NCBI GenBank assembly: GCA_015039365.1
Contig: WION01000149.1
Coordinates: forward strand, 1 to 64,000
Origin: Amanita rubescens
Lineage: Eukaryota; Basidiomycota; Agaricomycetes; Agaricales; Amanitaceae
DNA: 64,000 nt
Reading direction: 5' to 3'
The position numbers and the translations under genes are program-made. Below the pieces are notes generated by a model. The model did no database searches. It was not told the origin of the DNA and was given only the letters and a program-made list of their open reading frames with translations. Shown piece by piece: positions 45,142-57,100 of the stretch; the first letter of the stretch is position 1; each line of letters starts with the position of its first letter.

Positions 45142-45589
45142 ACATACTTGTGTGAAGCAATAGCTTCGCTACCTTCATGCTCAAGCGCTCATCGCTAATG
45201 CCATCATGTTTAGAAGTACAAAGTCGTGCAATAAAGTCATCAATGAGGATCGTTTGACCGTGTAATTTTGAGCATGCCTCGATGCGATATTGCTTATGTC
45301 ACACAGTCACACGCCGAACCCTAAGCCCAGCTTCGACAGGCTTCGACCCACACACTCACTCTCACTCAGTCGAGCGGCGAGCCCCAACGTTTATCCCACG
45401 CGTGCCAGCCCGAGGATATTCCACCCTGCACTTACGTCAGCGTCCTAACGTACACCAGAGCCCCTCAGTCTGCAGGACTATCAGCATCTCTCACGAGTCG
45501 AGCATAATTATTCTCACCGATCTACAGTCTCACGCTCGTACTGGCTGCAACATCTTTGCATCTGAAACCTTTTTTATCTGAGCAGAGCA
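45142..45589. other. Upstream region of GTPase copy 2
   Basis: About 450 bp, GC-richer than the gene that follows. No gene recognised. It shows little similarity to the upstream region of GTPase copy 1, so the homology between the two copies seems to start near the coding region. Confidence 0.3.
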
Positions 45590-48500
45590 ATGGCTAAAGC
45601 TGAAGCTGCAAGTGCAGATGCAAACAGTGGGTTAAAATACTCACCTTGATTTCACCTTGATTTCACCCAGGCATAATTTACAGGTACAGATTTTGTAATG
45701 CTCAAGGAGCGATATAGATGTCCCTGGTTCCGTATTCTTATCATAGGAAGGGCTAATGCTGGAAAAACAACTATCCTGGAGAAGATCTGTGGTGTAAAGC
45801 ATGGAACAAAGCCAATCATATATGATCAGAATGGTATGCCATGAGGCAAAGCAAGTTATTTTGCATATTCAGTGATAATATAGGTGAAGAACTGGCTCCC
45901 TCTGGCACACATCTAATGCCATCAATTGAGGTAAGCAATATGATAGAAAATCAGTGCTTTTAATAATGTAATGAATTGTCAGAGAGGAATACATGATATT
46001 GAGCACCAGATCACATACCAAGGAAGCAACTTTATCTTCCATGACTCTCAAGGTTTTGAATCTGGTGCATCTGAAGAGTTGGAGCATGTTTGGAACTTCA
46101 TTGACAAGCGGTCAGCTGGAGCAGAGCTGAAGGACCAGTTACATGCAATCTGGTATGTGTCTAGTTGTATTGCTTCCTTACAACTAGGTGATAAGTAATT
46201 CAAAGGTATTGCATACCCATGGACAGTCCTCGTCCTCTTTTATCCACAGAAGTTGAATTCTTTGATAAAGGAACTGGGAAAGGTGAGTCAGAAGGCAGTC
46301 ACAATAATTTTTGGTTTAGTTTGGCCACTTGCCTTTTGCATTATTTACATGTCCTACATTTCATGTGGCCCTACAGGGATCACAGTGTACTGACTATGAA
46401 TATATTTTGCAGTTCCTTTGGTGGTTGTATTCACTAAATTTGATGGCCAAATAATTCAAGAAGCTGTCCACCTTAAATATTTTAATAATGAAGAAGATAA
46501 GTGGGACAAGGCCAGGAAAAATGCTGACAATACTTTTCATGCAGTCTATGTTCCTAAAGTTTTCAGTACTAAATATCCTCCAAAAGCATATGTGCGGTTG
46601 GAAGGTTGGATGGTTTGCATTTCTTTATTGCAGTCAGAGATAATGTTGTTTAACAGATATGGACGTTGCAGAAAATAACTGTCCAGAATTGACTAAGAGG
46701 ACAGCTGATGCCATTGATGATACCACACTTTATCAGCTGTTTATCTCAACACAAAGGAACAACCTTGATCTTTGTGTCAAAGCTTCCCTTCAGTGAGCAC
46801 AATGAAATGTAGAATCAGCTTCTTATTTTCTAGGAATGTTTTGGACCATGGAAACCCTGCATGGGATATCATTACAACTACAATTTTCTGCAAGTTTCCA
46901 CACTATTGGGCAAGTGAAAAAACTTTGCTGTTGATATAAAAGCTGAGTTAAGAACAGGAAGATTATACAGTAGGTTTCATGTAAAATAATGATAGCATGT
47001 ATAAATAAGGTCTGTAAAAGGAGGTAAGTCTTTTATATATCATTATATGACAAACTTGTCCCAATCATCATATGTGAAGGGGGTTGTATGTAATCCTTTT
47101 TTTTGTCTGCAGGGCAATGAAATGACATGACAATTTGCATCTTGCATTGAAGGGCAAAGAATTATATGTGAGCACTATAATATAATCTGTATGACCAGGT
47201 CTAATGCCATGTTAAAAGTGGGTAAGGTGTTTTCCAGACATGTTTAATATTTATTTGATCTCATTATACACAGAAAGTGAGTAGTCTTAGTTTTTTATGC
47301 CTCATCATATTAAATTTCATAATAATAGGGAGTGAGTGAATATGTATGTCTTCATTTAATTCTGCTCACCTCATATATGACCAATAGAGAGTGAGATACA
47401 TTACATTCTTCTACTATGCATTATCATGATTATGACTAACAGAGAGTAAGTAAAATTTATTTCTAGATAGTGTGATCTCAATTCCAGTATTCACAGGGAG
47501 TGAGCAATACTTCACTTTTGTATTTGTCTGATCACATCATCACATTGTGATCCATGTTTCACAGAGAGTGAGTGACATTGTAACACAGGATTATTCCCAC
47601 CATGGCCAATTACATCTCATTTCCACCTATAGTTTGTGAGTGAACCAGGCCCTCTTCATTATGACAATTTCATCAAATCTTGCCCCATGATAACAGCTGG
47701 TGGGTTTATGATGCTTTTTTTTTGGTAAAGATGGTCTTACTACATAGTATCATTCCGTATAATTAGGCAGTGAGCCACACTGCAGTTTTTCTTCTGGGCA
47801 GTTTCATCTTATGTCTTTTCATTGATCCACAGGATGTGAGTGGCAGTTGAGATATTCTTGTCAGGCAATTAATTACACACACTGTCATCATTCCGTGCCA
47901 TGATGAACAGGGAGTGAGTTGAAGACTACAACATTTTCCTGCATGCTTTTGTCACATCCTATCCATTACCAACAGAGAGTGAGCAACTCTCTTCCAGGCA
48001 TTCTCACTACATCTCATATAAATGACAGATTGTAAGTGATATTCTAGTTCTATCTGTCAGGTGGCTTCATCCCATGACCAACAGAAAGTCAGTGACATTG
48101 CTGTGCTCTCTGCCAGACATCTCATACATTTATATAATTGCACAACTAACAGTGTGCAAGTGTCACATCACTTCCCTCTATTGAGCAATCTCATCACACA
48201 TCATACCAACAGAATGTGGGTGAAATTCAGTTTTCTTTGCTAGTAACCTACAAATATCATGGTCAATAGGCAGTGAGTTACATTGCAGTTTCCTGAACAT
48301 TTAACTCAGGCCTGTGTCTCATCTCATGACCAAAAGCCTGTGAGTGGAACTGCAGAGTTTTCATCAAGGATTTCTCATGACTATATTATCAAAGGATGTA
48401 AGTGCACTGTTACAATCAGATGAGTCTTATTACATTAAGTCATTCCTATGAACAACAGGATGTAAGCAGCCTTGTCATGGACCTGTCTTATCATGCCAAA

Positions 48501-50342
48501 CATGATTGGGCCATAACAGTTTGTAAGCGGGTTGTTCATGTTTTACTATGCAACCCAATCAGACCTTCATCACCTAACTAGCAGGTGAGTGATACTTTAG
48601 TTTTTTGGCACCATTTCAGTTTAGTTTATGTGACTTCCCATGGACAGGGTGTGAGTCATACTCCACATTTTCTTGAGCTCCCAGATGGTCTTATCAGATC
48701 CAATCCCATAACTGGACCAGGGTGTGAGTCATACTCCACATTTTCTTGAGCTCCCAGATGGTCTCATCAGATCCAATCCCATAACTGGACAGGATGTAAG
48801 TCATACTTCACATTTTCTTGAGCTCCCAGATGTCTCATCAGTTATTCTCACAAAAATATTAGGACATTGTGAGTGAAATACCATGATGCTGTTGTGCAGA
48901 TCCTGGAGTCATTACTTCAAATTTCTTTCTTTTCCAATAGGTTGTAAGTTATATTGCAAAGTTTCTGTCATTGAATCTCATCAAATTTCATCACATGGCT
49001 AAAAGATCGTAAGTAATAGTGCTATTTTACCAGGTTGTTCCATCAAACCTTGACTTGCCCTATGACTAACAGGATGTGAGAGGCATTTTTTTTTCTTTCT
49101 GCCAGTCCATCTCATCTTCTCCGGTGTATTAATAGCAAGTGAGTGACATTGCAGCACTTCCTTCTAAGCATTCCAAAATGTCTCATCCCATGAATAACTG
49201 CAGTTTGTGAGAGATGTTATGCCTTCCACTGTGCATAATCTTACCAAGCTCATGCCAACAGCCAGTGAGTATTTTTTTCCAAGCAGTTCCATCTTAATCA
49301 CACAGCTGACAGTATGTGGGTGACACTACAAATACTTGCTTTAAATACATAACTGTAACCACTAATGTCCAAAAGCATGTATGTGACATTTTAGTGCTTT
49401 TATTATGCCCAGAAATTTGATAACCCCTTGTTCCATGTATAACAGGTTGTGAGTGAAGCTCAAGTGCTTTGTTCTACCACATCTTATATCTTACCCTTGA
49501 CCAACAGCAGGTCAGTGAAAATGCAACTTTGCTTCTTTCATTACATCTTATTCATGATTAAAGCAAGTGAGTGATATTGTTATTATATATTTGTTTCAGG
49601 CAGCCTAATCAATCTCACTAGCAAGTGAGTGGGATTTTTCCAAGCCACAAATCTTATCTCATCTAATACTGCAACCCCCAGGAAGTGAGTGACTATGATA
49701 GTCCTGGTTTATAGATCCTTCTTTGATGAGTAACAGATAGTGAGTTGTCTTTAGTTATGAACTGCTCTGTTCTCTATCGCATATACATAGATTGTAAGGC
49801 ATCATTCTCACTTCCAAACATGGCCTGATGGCCTTCTCCTAACTTTTCAGGTGAGAAATGGTGTAATGACACATACAAGATGCTAATATACATGCCAATT
49901 AACTTTGTCCTCAGTCTGTAAGTCACCAACCACAGAGTTGAAATCCAAAGGTTCACATTTGTTGTCATATTAGACTAAGCTTATCCCTCTGTTTGGTGAT
50001 GGGATTTCAGAGTTTTCAGTAACTGTAAGACCAATGTTGACTCTTGTATCATGCATGACTGAGGATAAGTGCACCAGCCTGTGGCCTGTCAGGCCTTAGC
50101 TGGTAGTAATGTTCTCTGCTTGATTGCTTTTTTAGACTAACAAGTTGAAAGCAATCAATATTCTTGCCAAGATGTCATTTTGGATTAAGAAGCCATTTGA
50201 AAAATCTATCCTGGATGCATTAATCCAGTTCATAGAGCAAGACTATGTGACAAAGCTCAAGGCATGCATCACTGTGGAGTCCATTCCCTCTGATCAGGAT
50301 GGCTTGGCTTCCTTCTTGAATAATAAGATTAAAAACATTTGA
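45590..50342 (+). CDS. GTPase-domain protein with a single-codon exon array (copy 2)
   Basis: Paralogue of the gene at 29065 with the same exon layout. The start is MAKAEAASADANS. The GTPase part carries GRANAGKTT (G1), HDSQGFESG (G3) and TKFDGQ (G4), then NCPELTKRTAD. The eighth exon ends CKFPHYW before a GC-type donor (GCAAGT near 46916). An array of intron-plus-codon units follows to about 49800, then a long intron of about 340 bp and a canonical TTTTTTAG acceptor. The last exon, 50136-50342, is 69 codons with stop and starts TNKLKAINILAKMSFWIKKP, matching copy 1. Other members of this family continue from the GTPase domain into a helical C-terminal part; here that part would be encoded one codon at a time. 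AT-rich codon use differs from flanking genes. Intact in my reading. Confidence 0.78.
46916..50135 (+). repeat. Array of more than 40 intron-plus-single-codon units in GTPase copy 2
   Basis: Same organisation as in copy 1 but about half as long. From 47280 to 49800 I read about 41 tiny exons, among them AAA, GGA, AGA, GAT, TTT, GCA, CAG and CAA, and one of 6 nt (GACATT, 48863-48868). The first part (46917-47280) is less regular and includes probable exons of 12 nt (GAAGATTATACA) and 15 nt (Gly-Lys-Glu-Leu-Tyr). I found no stop codon among the exons. Three units at 48651-48862 are nearly identical. Confidence 0.8.
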
Positions 50343-51227
50343 TGGTATGCACCTACAGTTTACTATCTGTTTAACATGTGACTTGGCAATTTCCAGTTTG
50401 AATTGTACAACAATCATCTTACTTCTCATTTTCCAAGTCATTTTTTCTATAAGATGTGCTTTCTTTCTATGTAACAGGATTTTGGAGAATCCCTGTTGAA
50501 ATGTTATCTCTTACTTCATCATTGGATTTCTTGTGGAGAAATTGGAAGTTGCAGATACTGTTCTAGTAGTGTGGAAAATGGCACCATGTGACATTGGAAC
50601 ACTATACTCTGACATTGAAATGGTTCAGTACACTATGTTACATAAATATCCAAATGACATTGCCTGCTTTCCACTGCCTTCCACATTCCCACATTTATAT
50701 ATATGATGTTGCAGATGTTGGGCCCATTAGCTTCTATACCTTATGCTGATTTTCTACTTCACCTTGAGAAGTGTTACAAACACGGTACGGACTCCTACAT
50801 TATGATTACATGACACGTCGGACATGCTTACTTTTTCGTATATGCCTACCCCTTCACCACATCCCCATTATGTTCACCAAACGGACTACTTTGTTTCCTT
50901 ATCGATCCCCATTCCGTTTACCCTATGCCCAATCCCTTCAAGTTCATACACGTACCATCCCTTATGCCCCCTGTTTTACCTATACTTGCTATCGCCCTTG
51001 TTCTACTTACGATACAGCTGTGTTTCTGTACATGTATATAAATCGATGTACTGTAACATCGAACCTTAAGTTCGACTTAGTTTGTCTTTTCAATATCATC
51101 TCATCTCGCCTAAAGAACGTCATTCCTACTCCGTTCATTATCGCTCTCAAGTATAAGACTTCTTCTAGTCGTCTTATCACTAAGCTTATTCGTTCACCTA
51201 TTGTTTGACTTGTCCATTGGACTTAGT
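50343..51227. other. Spacer after GTPase copy 2
   Basis: AT-rich until about 50780, then a pyrimidine-rich stretch (50820-51200) of CCC/TTC-rich words on the plus strand. Its open frames look like by-products of composition. No gene called. Confidence 0.35.
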
Positions 51228-51874
51228 CTACTTTGTCAAGCGCTCATTAGTAGCGTGGACACATTGTAGGTGGAGATTGACGTGATCATAACAAGAAGCT
51301 TCTCCATAACAGAGTGTAGTTTGATGTTGAGATCCCATAACTTTTTCCATGGTTTGGACTGCATAAGATAGCAAAGACTCTGCCACATCAAACCTTTCCT
51401 GACTTTTATATGTCAAGGCTAAATTGGCCATGACATGAAGGGTGTTCAAATGTTCTGAGCCAAGCTTTACTTTCCATGCATGCATAACCTCTACCTGGAG
51501 TGCCTCTGCCTCATGTGACTTTCCCTAATTCTGGTATGTTGATGCCAAATTGTTCAGGGAGGGTTGCAAGAGTGCCTGGATGATCTAATCCCAGCTTTAT
51601 TTTCTGTATATTCATCACTTCTACCTGCAGCTTCTCTGCCTCATCCCATATTCCCTGATACTGGTATATTGTATTTGTTGCCAAATTGCCCATGGTAGTG
51701 AGAGTACCTGGATGGTCTGATCCCAGCTTCACTTTCCTTGTATTCACTACTTCTACCTGCCCTCATCCCTTCTTCTGATTCTGGTATGTTGATGCTCAAT
51801 TGTTCACATTTGTGAGAATGCCTGGGTAGAGTATAACAGAGATATTGGCAGCCAGGTAAAAAATCACCTGTCAA
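51228..51874 (-). pseudogene. TPR (kinesin-light-chain-type) repeat fragment
   Basis: At least three tetratricopeptide repeats of the TPR_10/12 type are visible on the minus strand: RKVKLGSDHPGTLTTMGNLA, then IKLGLDHPGTLATL, then WKVKLGSEHLNTLHVMANLA followed by YKSQERFDVAESLLSYAV. They fall in different frames with stops between, so the copy is broken. In Agaricomycetes such repeats form the C-terminal part of NB-ARC or NACHT NLR-like proteins. No NTPase domain is found next to it; the NACHT gene at 62 kb is too far and on the other strand. It is probably a detached relic. Confidence 0.7.
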
Positions 51875-52870
51875 CTTGTTGGCCTGGGAATGTCACGGGT
51901 ATATAATGATGGTACTAAGCAAAGAAGGGATGTCACGCTTATTGTCACATATGTCACGGTGGACTCGGTGGAAAAGTCCAGTCCGTCGCCCTCCAATTCC
52001 TCCCATCGCCCATCTGCAAATATATATGCTGCTGGATCCGATGTATTTGCACAACATGTAACAGATGCCGCTCACACTGTGCAACTCGATCGCGCGTCAC
52101 CAATGTGCTAAACATCAGCAGGATCCGGACTGTCGTCGCTCCTCCGTGCGCGCGCGCGAAGTTACACCAAGCGGCAATGGTATCCATATTGCATGAAGAT
52201 GCGATATGTGGGTACTTTCGAAGGTCTTCACAATGGGCTCTCTGTGTGACTCTACTCCAATCGATACCTACCTGCACGCTTGGCTGCTCCTTCAACGTGA
52301 CCCTCACCGCACACATCTTTCTTCGCGCAGGCGAATGGTACGCTTTGCCTAGCTAAGATGGTGCTGAAGAGGATTACTGTTACGTGATGATGCTCGTCGA
52401 TGGCACGTATAGTTTCGTTTCAAAGAATGTATCTGACAGAGATTGCATATCAAAACACGATCTTGCTGGTATAAAACGTACACGATGATGCGGGGGGATG
52501 CGATAAATAGAGATACTGGCAGCACCGGAGTTCGTTCTGGGTTATCAACTGGCCTGCGGTGCTTAAAGATTGAGACCACTGAGCAACAGTGATTTTACCT
52601 TGGAGGTTGAACGTATGTCATTTTTCGTATGTTATGTATCCTGGGATGACGAGGAGGCCAAAGGTGGCCCAGGTGAAGAGGGTGTATATCGCCAGGAAAG
52701 AGTGGTTGTTGGGGGATGCAGTTCTACCGCGACTCTGAATCATGACGAGGATGTCAAGCTTCCCGATGTGCCGAAAGTCCCTAGGGCCGGTGTTCAGAAC
52801 TATCTCGGCTGTCAAAATGAGAAGTCCGTTCATAGATGCGTGTCAGAAAAAAGAATGTAAAGGCTACCCT
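51875..52870. other. No supported gene
   Basis: Several short overlapping frames on both strands. The most gene-like is 52618-52833 minus, which has a hydrophobic segment (SFLAIYTLFTWATFGLLVIP) and could be an exon of a small membrane protein, but I found no clear partner exons. Confidence 0.3.
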
Positions 52871-52891
52871 TGACGGTCAGAGAATGCCGTG
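52871..52891 (+). promoter_or_regulatory. Conserved upstream motif of cerato-platanin gene 3
   Basis: TGACGGTCAGAG followed by AATGCCGTG, 315-335 bp before the ATG; same motif as upstream of genes 1 and 2. Confidence 0.5.
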
Positions 52892-53159
52892 CCGAGAGCT
52901 GTGCTCAGAAACACCATCGCTTGCACCAAGGCTCATGGACTGTCAATCAATAGACGAGTGGATTTGGTTCGCGAACGGTTCGGTTAAATGCCCACGTTGT
53001 AGAATCAGATGACACGAAAAGAGTGCAAACGGGGTAACCGAGCCTGCAGCCGAGAAGCTTCCTCGGGCAACGCTATGGCTGTGCTAGTACTCATGCCTGC
53101 CCGGTCTCGCGATCCCGCAGATGGGAATCACGTCCATACGTAGCCGCCTTTCGTTTTGG

Positions 53160-53166
53160 TACAAAA
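53160..53166 (+). promoter_or_regulatory. TATA-like box of cerato-platanin gene 3
   Basis: TACAAAA, 46 bp before the ATG, followed by GGACCTTCAACTCAACCATG, matching the arrangement of genes 1 and 2 but with a C in the box. Confidence 0.5.
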
Positions 53167-53205
53167 GGACCTTCAACTCAACCATGTCATGCAAGCCGCC
53201 TCGCA

Positions 53206-53646
53206 ATGAAGCTTACCGCCCTCTTCGCATCTCTTCTTTCGTTCGTCGCTGTCCCTGTGTTGGGTCAAATCACCGTCGCCTATGACACCGCGTATGACAA
53301 TAGTGCGGCGTCCCTGGACACCGTAGCATGTTCAGACGGTCCCAATGGCCTGGAGACGCTTGGATATACCACGCTTGGCTCTCTTCCCAGCTTTCCGAAC
53401 ATCGGTGCTGCCTATGCGGTAGGAGGCTGGGATTCGCCCGCTTGCGGTACTTGTTGGCAGCTCACATATACCAATGCACAAGGCGCGAGCAAAAGTATCA
53501 ACGTAACGGCTGTTGACCATGCGGGCGCTAATTCGTTCAACATCGCGTTGAAGGCTATGAACAACCTGACCAACAATCAGGCTGTGGCACTGGGACGTGT
53601 CCCTGTGACTTCAAAGCAAGTTCCGGCATCTGGGTGTGGCCTGTAA
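53206..53646 (+). CDS. Cerato-platanin family secreted protein (gene 3)
   Basis: Single exon, 146 residues. The signal peptide MKLTALFASLLSFVAVPVLG is followed by QITVAYDTAYD. The core GGWDSPACGTCWQLTYTNAQ, SINVTAVDHAGANSFN and terminal VPASGCGL are nearly those of gene 1, so these two are the most recent pair even though gene 2 lies between them. The four cysteines are conserved. Same predicted role as the paralogues: a small secreted, wall-associated, non-enzymatic protein. Upstream DNA (52980-53150) still resembles that of gene 1, for instance the AAGAGTGCAAACGGGGTAA word, so the duplicated unit included the promoter. Confidence 0.93.
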   Translation: MKLTALFASLLSFVAVPVLGQITVAYDTAYDNSAASLDTVACSDGPNGLETLGYTTLGSLPSFPNIGAAYAVGGWDSPACGTCWQLTYTNAQGASKSINVTAVDHAGANSFNIALKAMNNLTNNQAVALGRVPVTSKQVPASGCGL

Positions 53647-54123
53647 TAGGGCATCTTGAGTGTTACTACCCGGCGACGTTCGTGAGTTACAATTAATAAC
53701 CGAATCCGGATTCCCTCTGATCCGCCTCGATCATAACAGATTGTTTTTGGCTTGATGGACATTAGATTGGACAAATAGGACATTTAGGTGTATGATTGTA
53801 TGATTGTATGATTATCGATTACCAATGTGTCATATACAGAATGCGGAACACCATCGACAATACTCGTGGTTTTCGGCACGTCAAAACTGTGGCACCACAT
53901 CAAAGTTTTCCTATAGTATGATGTCATTATCAACATCTGATGATACATGTGTTCAGATTCATTTCTGTAACACTACCTCCAATGCCTCTCGTCTGAAAGT
54001 CTTGCCATCTAGATTGCTGTCCCGTATACATACCATTCATTTGATCTTCTCAACTATGGCAGCGTTCCTTGTGACCCAATGTTGTTTCCGAGTATAAATG
54101 CGTTGCATCGATGCAATCAAAAA
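53647..54123. other. Spacer between cerato-platanin gene 3 and VPS11
   Basis: About 480 bp between the 3' ends of two converging genes. A short GATTGTATGATTGTATGATT repeat occurs near 53793-53815. No gene seen. Confidence 0.4.
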
Positions 54124-57100
54124 TCAAACCACCTCCCCCAACGGTCTTGCTGTATTCAACACACCCCGTCCAAACGCGCCCGAAACAGCCTCAAACCCAT
54201 TCTCCTTCACTTCTTGCAAAAACACTTCATGATGTTCCGCCAAACGCTCGTTATTTCTTCTAATCTCCCGAATGAGACTGTGCTCCCTCACGCAACTCGG
54301 GCACTCGGTATCATGTTCTCCCAAACACCTGTATAATAAGTATTTAGATTCGTGAGATGTAGAGATATGAGATGGCACCACACACCGTTGGTGATAACTA
54401 TGATCACACATAAAGTGGATACTCGGCAAATCAAGTTGTCCACTACAAGCCGAACACCGCGTGACGTGAAACACGCGAGGTTGTTCCGAATTAGACAAAT
54501 CGCGAACTTGACGAAGTTTCGTCGCCGTTTCCGAGCGATACGATTTCGTCAAGTCCTGGTCCTGAACACAACAAGTCAGCGATAATCTCCTGGACCCCAA
54601 CGCAACGTACATTCTGAATCTCATCCTTGGCATCCTTAATCCTCGCACCCAACCAATCCTTCACAAGACCCACACTAGCAACATTATTCCTACTCAAAAC
54701 CTGTATTATCCCCACAGGTGTTAAAATCCCTTGTTTATCCACATATTCCAAAATCTCTTTTACATCCGCTTGATGTTTGGTTAGCAACCCGGGCGTGGAG
54801 GTGAGGAACCGCAAGACGAGAAGGTATAGTCTGGGTTGGGAAGGACCGTATCGTTTGAGATGCTCAACGACGCGGTCGGATGCATCCGGGACGGTAGAGC
54901 CGTCTGCTCTTCGTGCCTTGTCCATCCAGAACCGGATCACGTCTTCGTACATCCCCAGTCGTTCCCAAAGGAGAACCAGACCGTCCGTGTAACCGTGCCC
55001 AGAACAGAGTATCAGCGCGTGCGTAGGATCGTAAGGTATCACCTCGCTCTTGAGCACGTTGATCGCTTTCTTGCGAAGCACCACCACCGAAGCTTCTTGC
55101 AGTAGTACACCGTGCGCTTTTGGTTCGACGGGGTGGTTATCGTCCCCCGGTAGAGTGAGATAAAGCTCCAACAACGTATTCCACACAGCCATTTGATCCG
55201 CCTTCTCAATCAACTCGTTCACCTCCTCTTCCTCATCGAAAGCCACCTGTTGTTGTTGTCCCACCACACCCGTCGCCACAACCTTGACACCCTCCTCATC
55301 CACAGTCTGTCCCCACCTCCTAGCCGCAACCGTCTCCAAAAACACAATAAACTGCTCCAAATGATCAACGAATAACGCGAAATAGAGACGAGGAGAGATT
55401 TTTCTTCTTCTCGGTTGAGGGGGTGGCAGCAGGATATGCGTTTGTTGAGGAAGGGGAGTAGTACCGGTACCCGTTGCGCTGCGCGAATGGCCTGTACCTA
55501 TCGTTGTTGCTGCGCGGGCGTGAGAGGTTCGGGCGCCACTGACGTTGGGACCGACTGTGGATGGTGTTCCGGGACGAGAACTGGGAACGAGGGTGAGGCT
55601 ATACGTTGAATCGCGGCTTGATTCTTGTCTCGTCGCGCGGATGGTGGAAGGTGAGGTCGGTGGTTGGTGGGTATCTGTCGCGGTGGTGGTGGTGCCGGAC
55701 AGACCTAATGCCAAATACGAAAGGTACGATGTTGTGGCTTTTTCTTCTACCGCTGCTGCTGATGGTGGACCGTCACTTTCGGGCTCGTCGGTTACCAAGA
55801 CGGTAAGAGGCCCCGTTGTCGTACACAGATCAACCAAAAGCTGAGTCGTCTCAGCGGGTAGGTTGTCAAGCAGCGCACGACCGTATCGTGCTAGATTGCT
55901 TTCCGCCTGCCGTCGTGTCAACGATACGAAGACATAAATGCGATAAAAAACCCACCACTTCCGATCCCAACACCCTCAAGTACTGTAATGCTTCCTTGTA
56001 ATTTCCGGCATCCTCGATTTGGATCCTCAAATAATCCTCATGCCGCTCGTGCTTCTTTGCAAGATACGATGCATGCTCAAAGTACCCGGCTTGTCGACAC
56101 ACTCTGATCGCCGTTTCAAGATCGAACGGCAGTTCTGCTTGAGCGTCCAAGTGCGAGCCAGGGGCAGCAGATACAAGAGTAGTAGACGGCCGAGTCGTAG
56201 ACTCTAGTTTAATAAAACTATCGAGTCTAGAGAGATCCTTGAGCTTCGTGTAGGTGTTGAGAAGAAGTGTGGTGTGATCGGCGTTTGCCAACCCCATTGA
56301 ATGGAGTTCTTGGAGGTACGTCACGAGGTTGTTGATCCGCTGCGAGTCCAGGAACTTGCAAGCATTCTTGAATCAACAAACCGTAATATTAAGCTGGTGC
56401 GCTCACCTTTCGGATAACGTAACTCGCTTGCACGTGTCCTATAGTATGGAGGTATTGCTGCATTGCACCGTCGTAATCACCTTTTATATAGAGGTGATCT
56501 CCGTACTGCTTATGAATGTCAGCTACAGTGGCTTCGTCCAAGCCTTGCGTCTTGGCCAAACTAAGCGCCATGAGATACAGCGACTTGCGGTACAGAATGT
56601 CAAGTTTGTCTTGCGTTGGTTTTTCCTGGAACATGAACAACTATCCAACACAAAAAATCAGCAAAAAACGCGAGAGCATAGGGTTGGCCACTCACGTTCC
56701 CATCGTTTGTCAAAACGTACACTTTACCCCATTGCGACACCACGTCCCGCACGCCATGAGGAAAAGTACCAGTATATGCCACATACTTGTTCTCCAAGTC
56801 GAATATAGAGACTTTGGTTATATCCGATTCGCCCGCGTTGGCGGTACGAGCGACGTAGTTGCGTACAGTGGCCGAAGCGGAATGAGCGGTAGGTGTGATC
56901 GGGGGTGAGATGATAACGATGTAGTGCCGGTGCATATGGATGGATGATTTTACTCCTGTATAGAGTCGATAAGCGAACCGTGATTGAAGGAATACGGACG
57001 GACCTTCATAAGCGTAACACGCTCCTCGACCATCAGTCCCGCATAAATAAATCGCTTCGTCCCTCGCGACGACCATATGTCTCGCTTTCCAGTCCATCCT

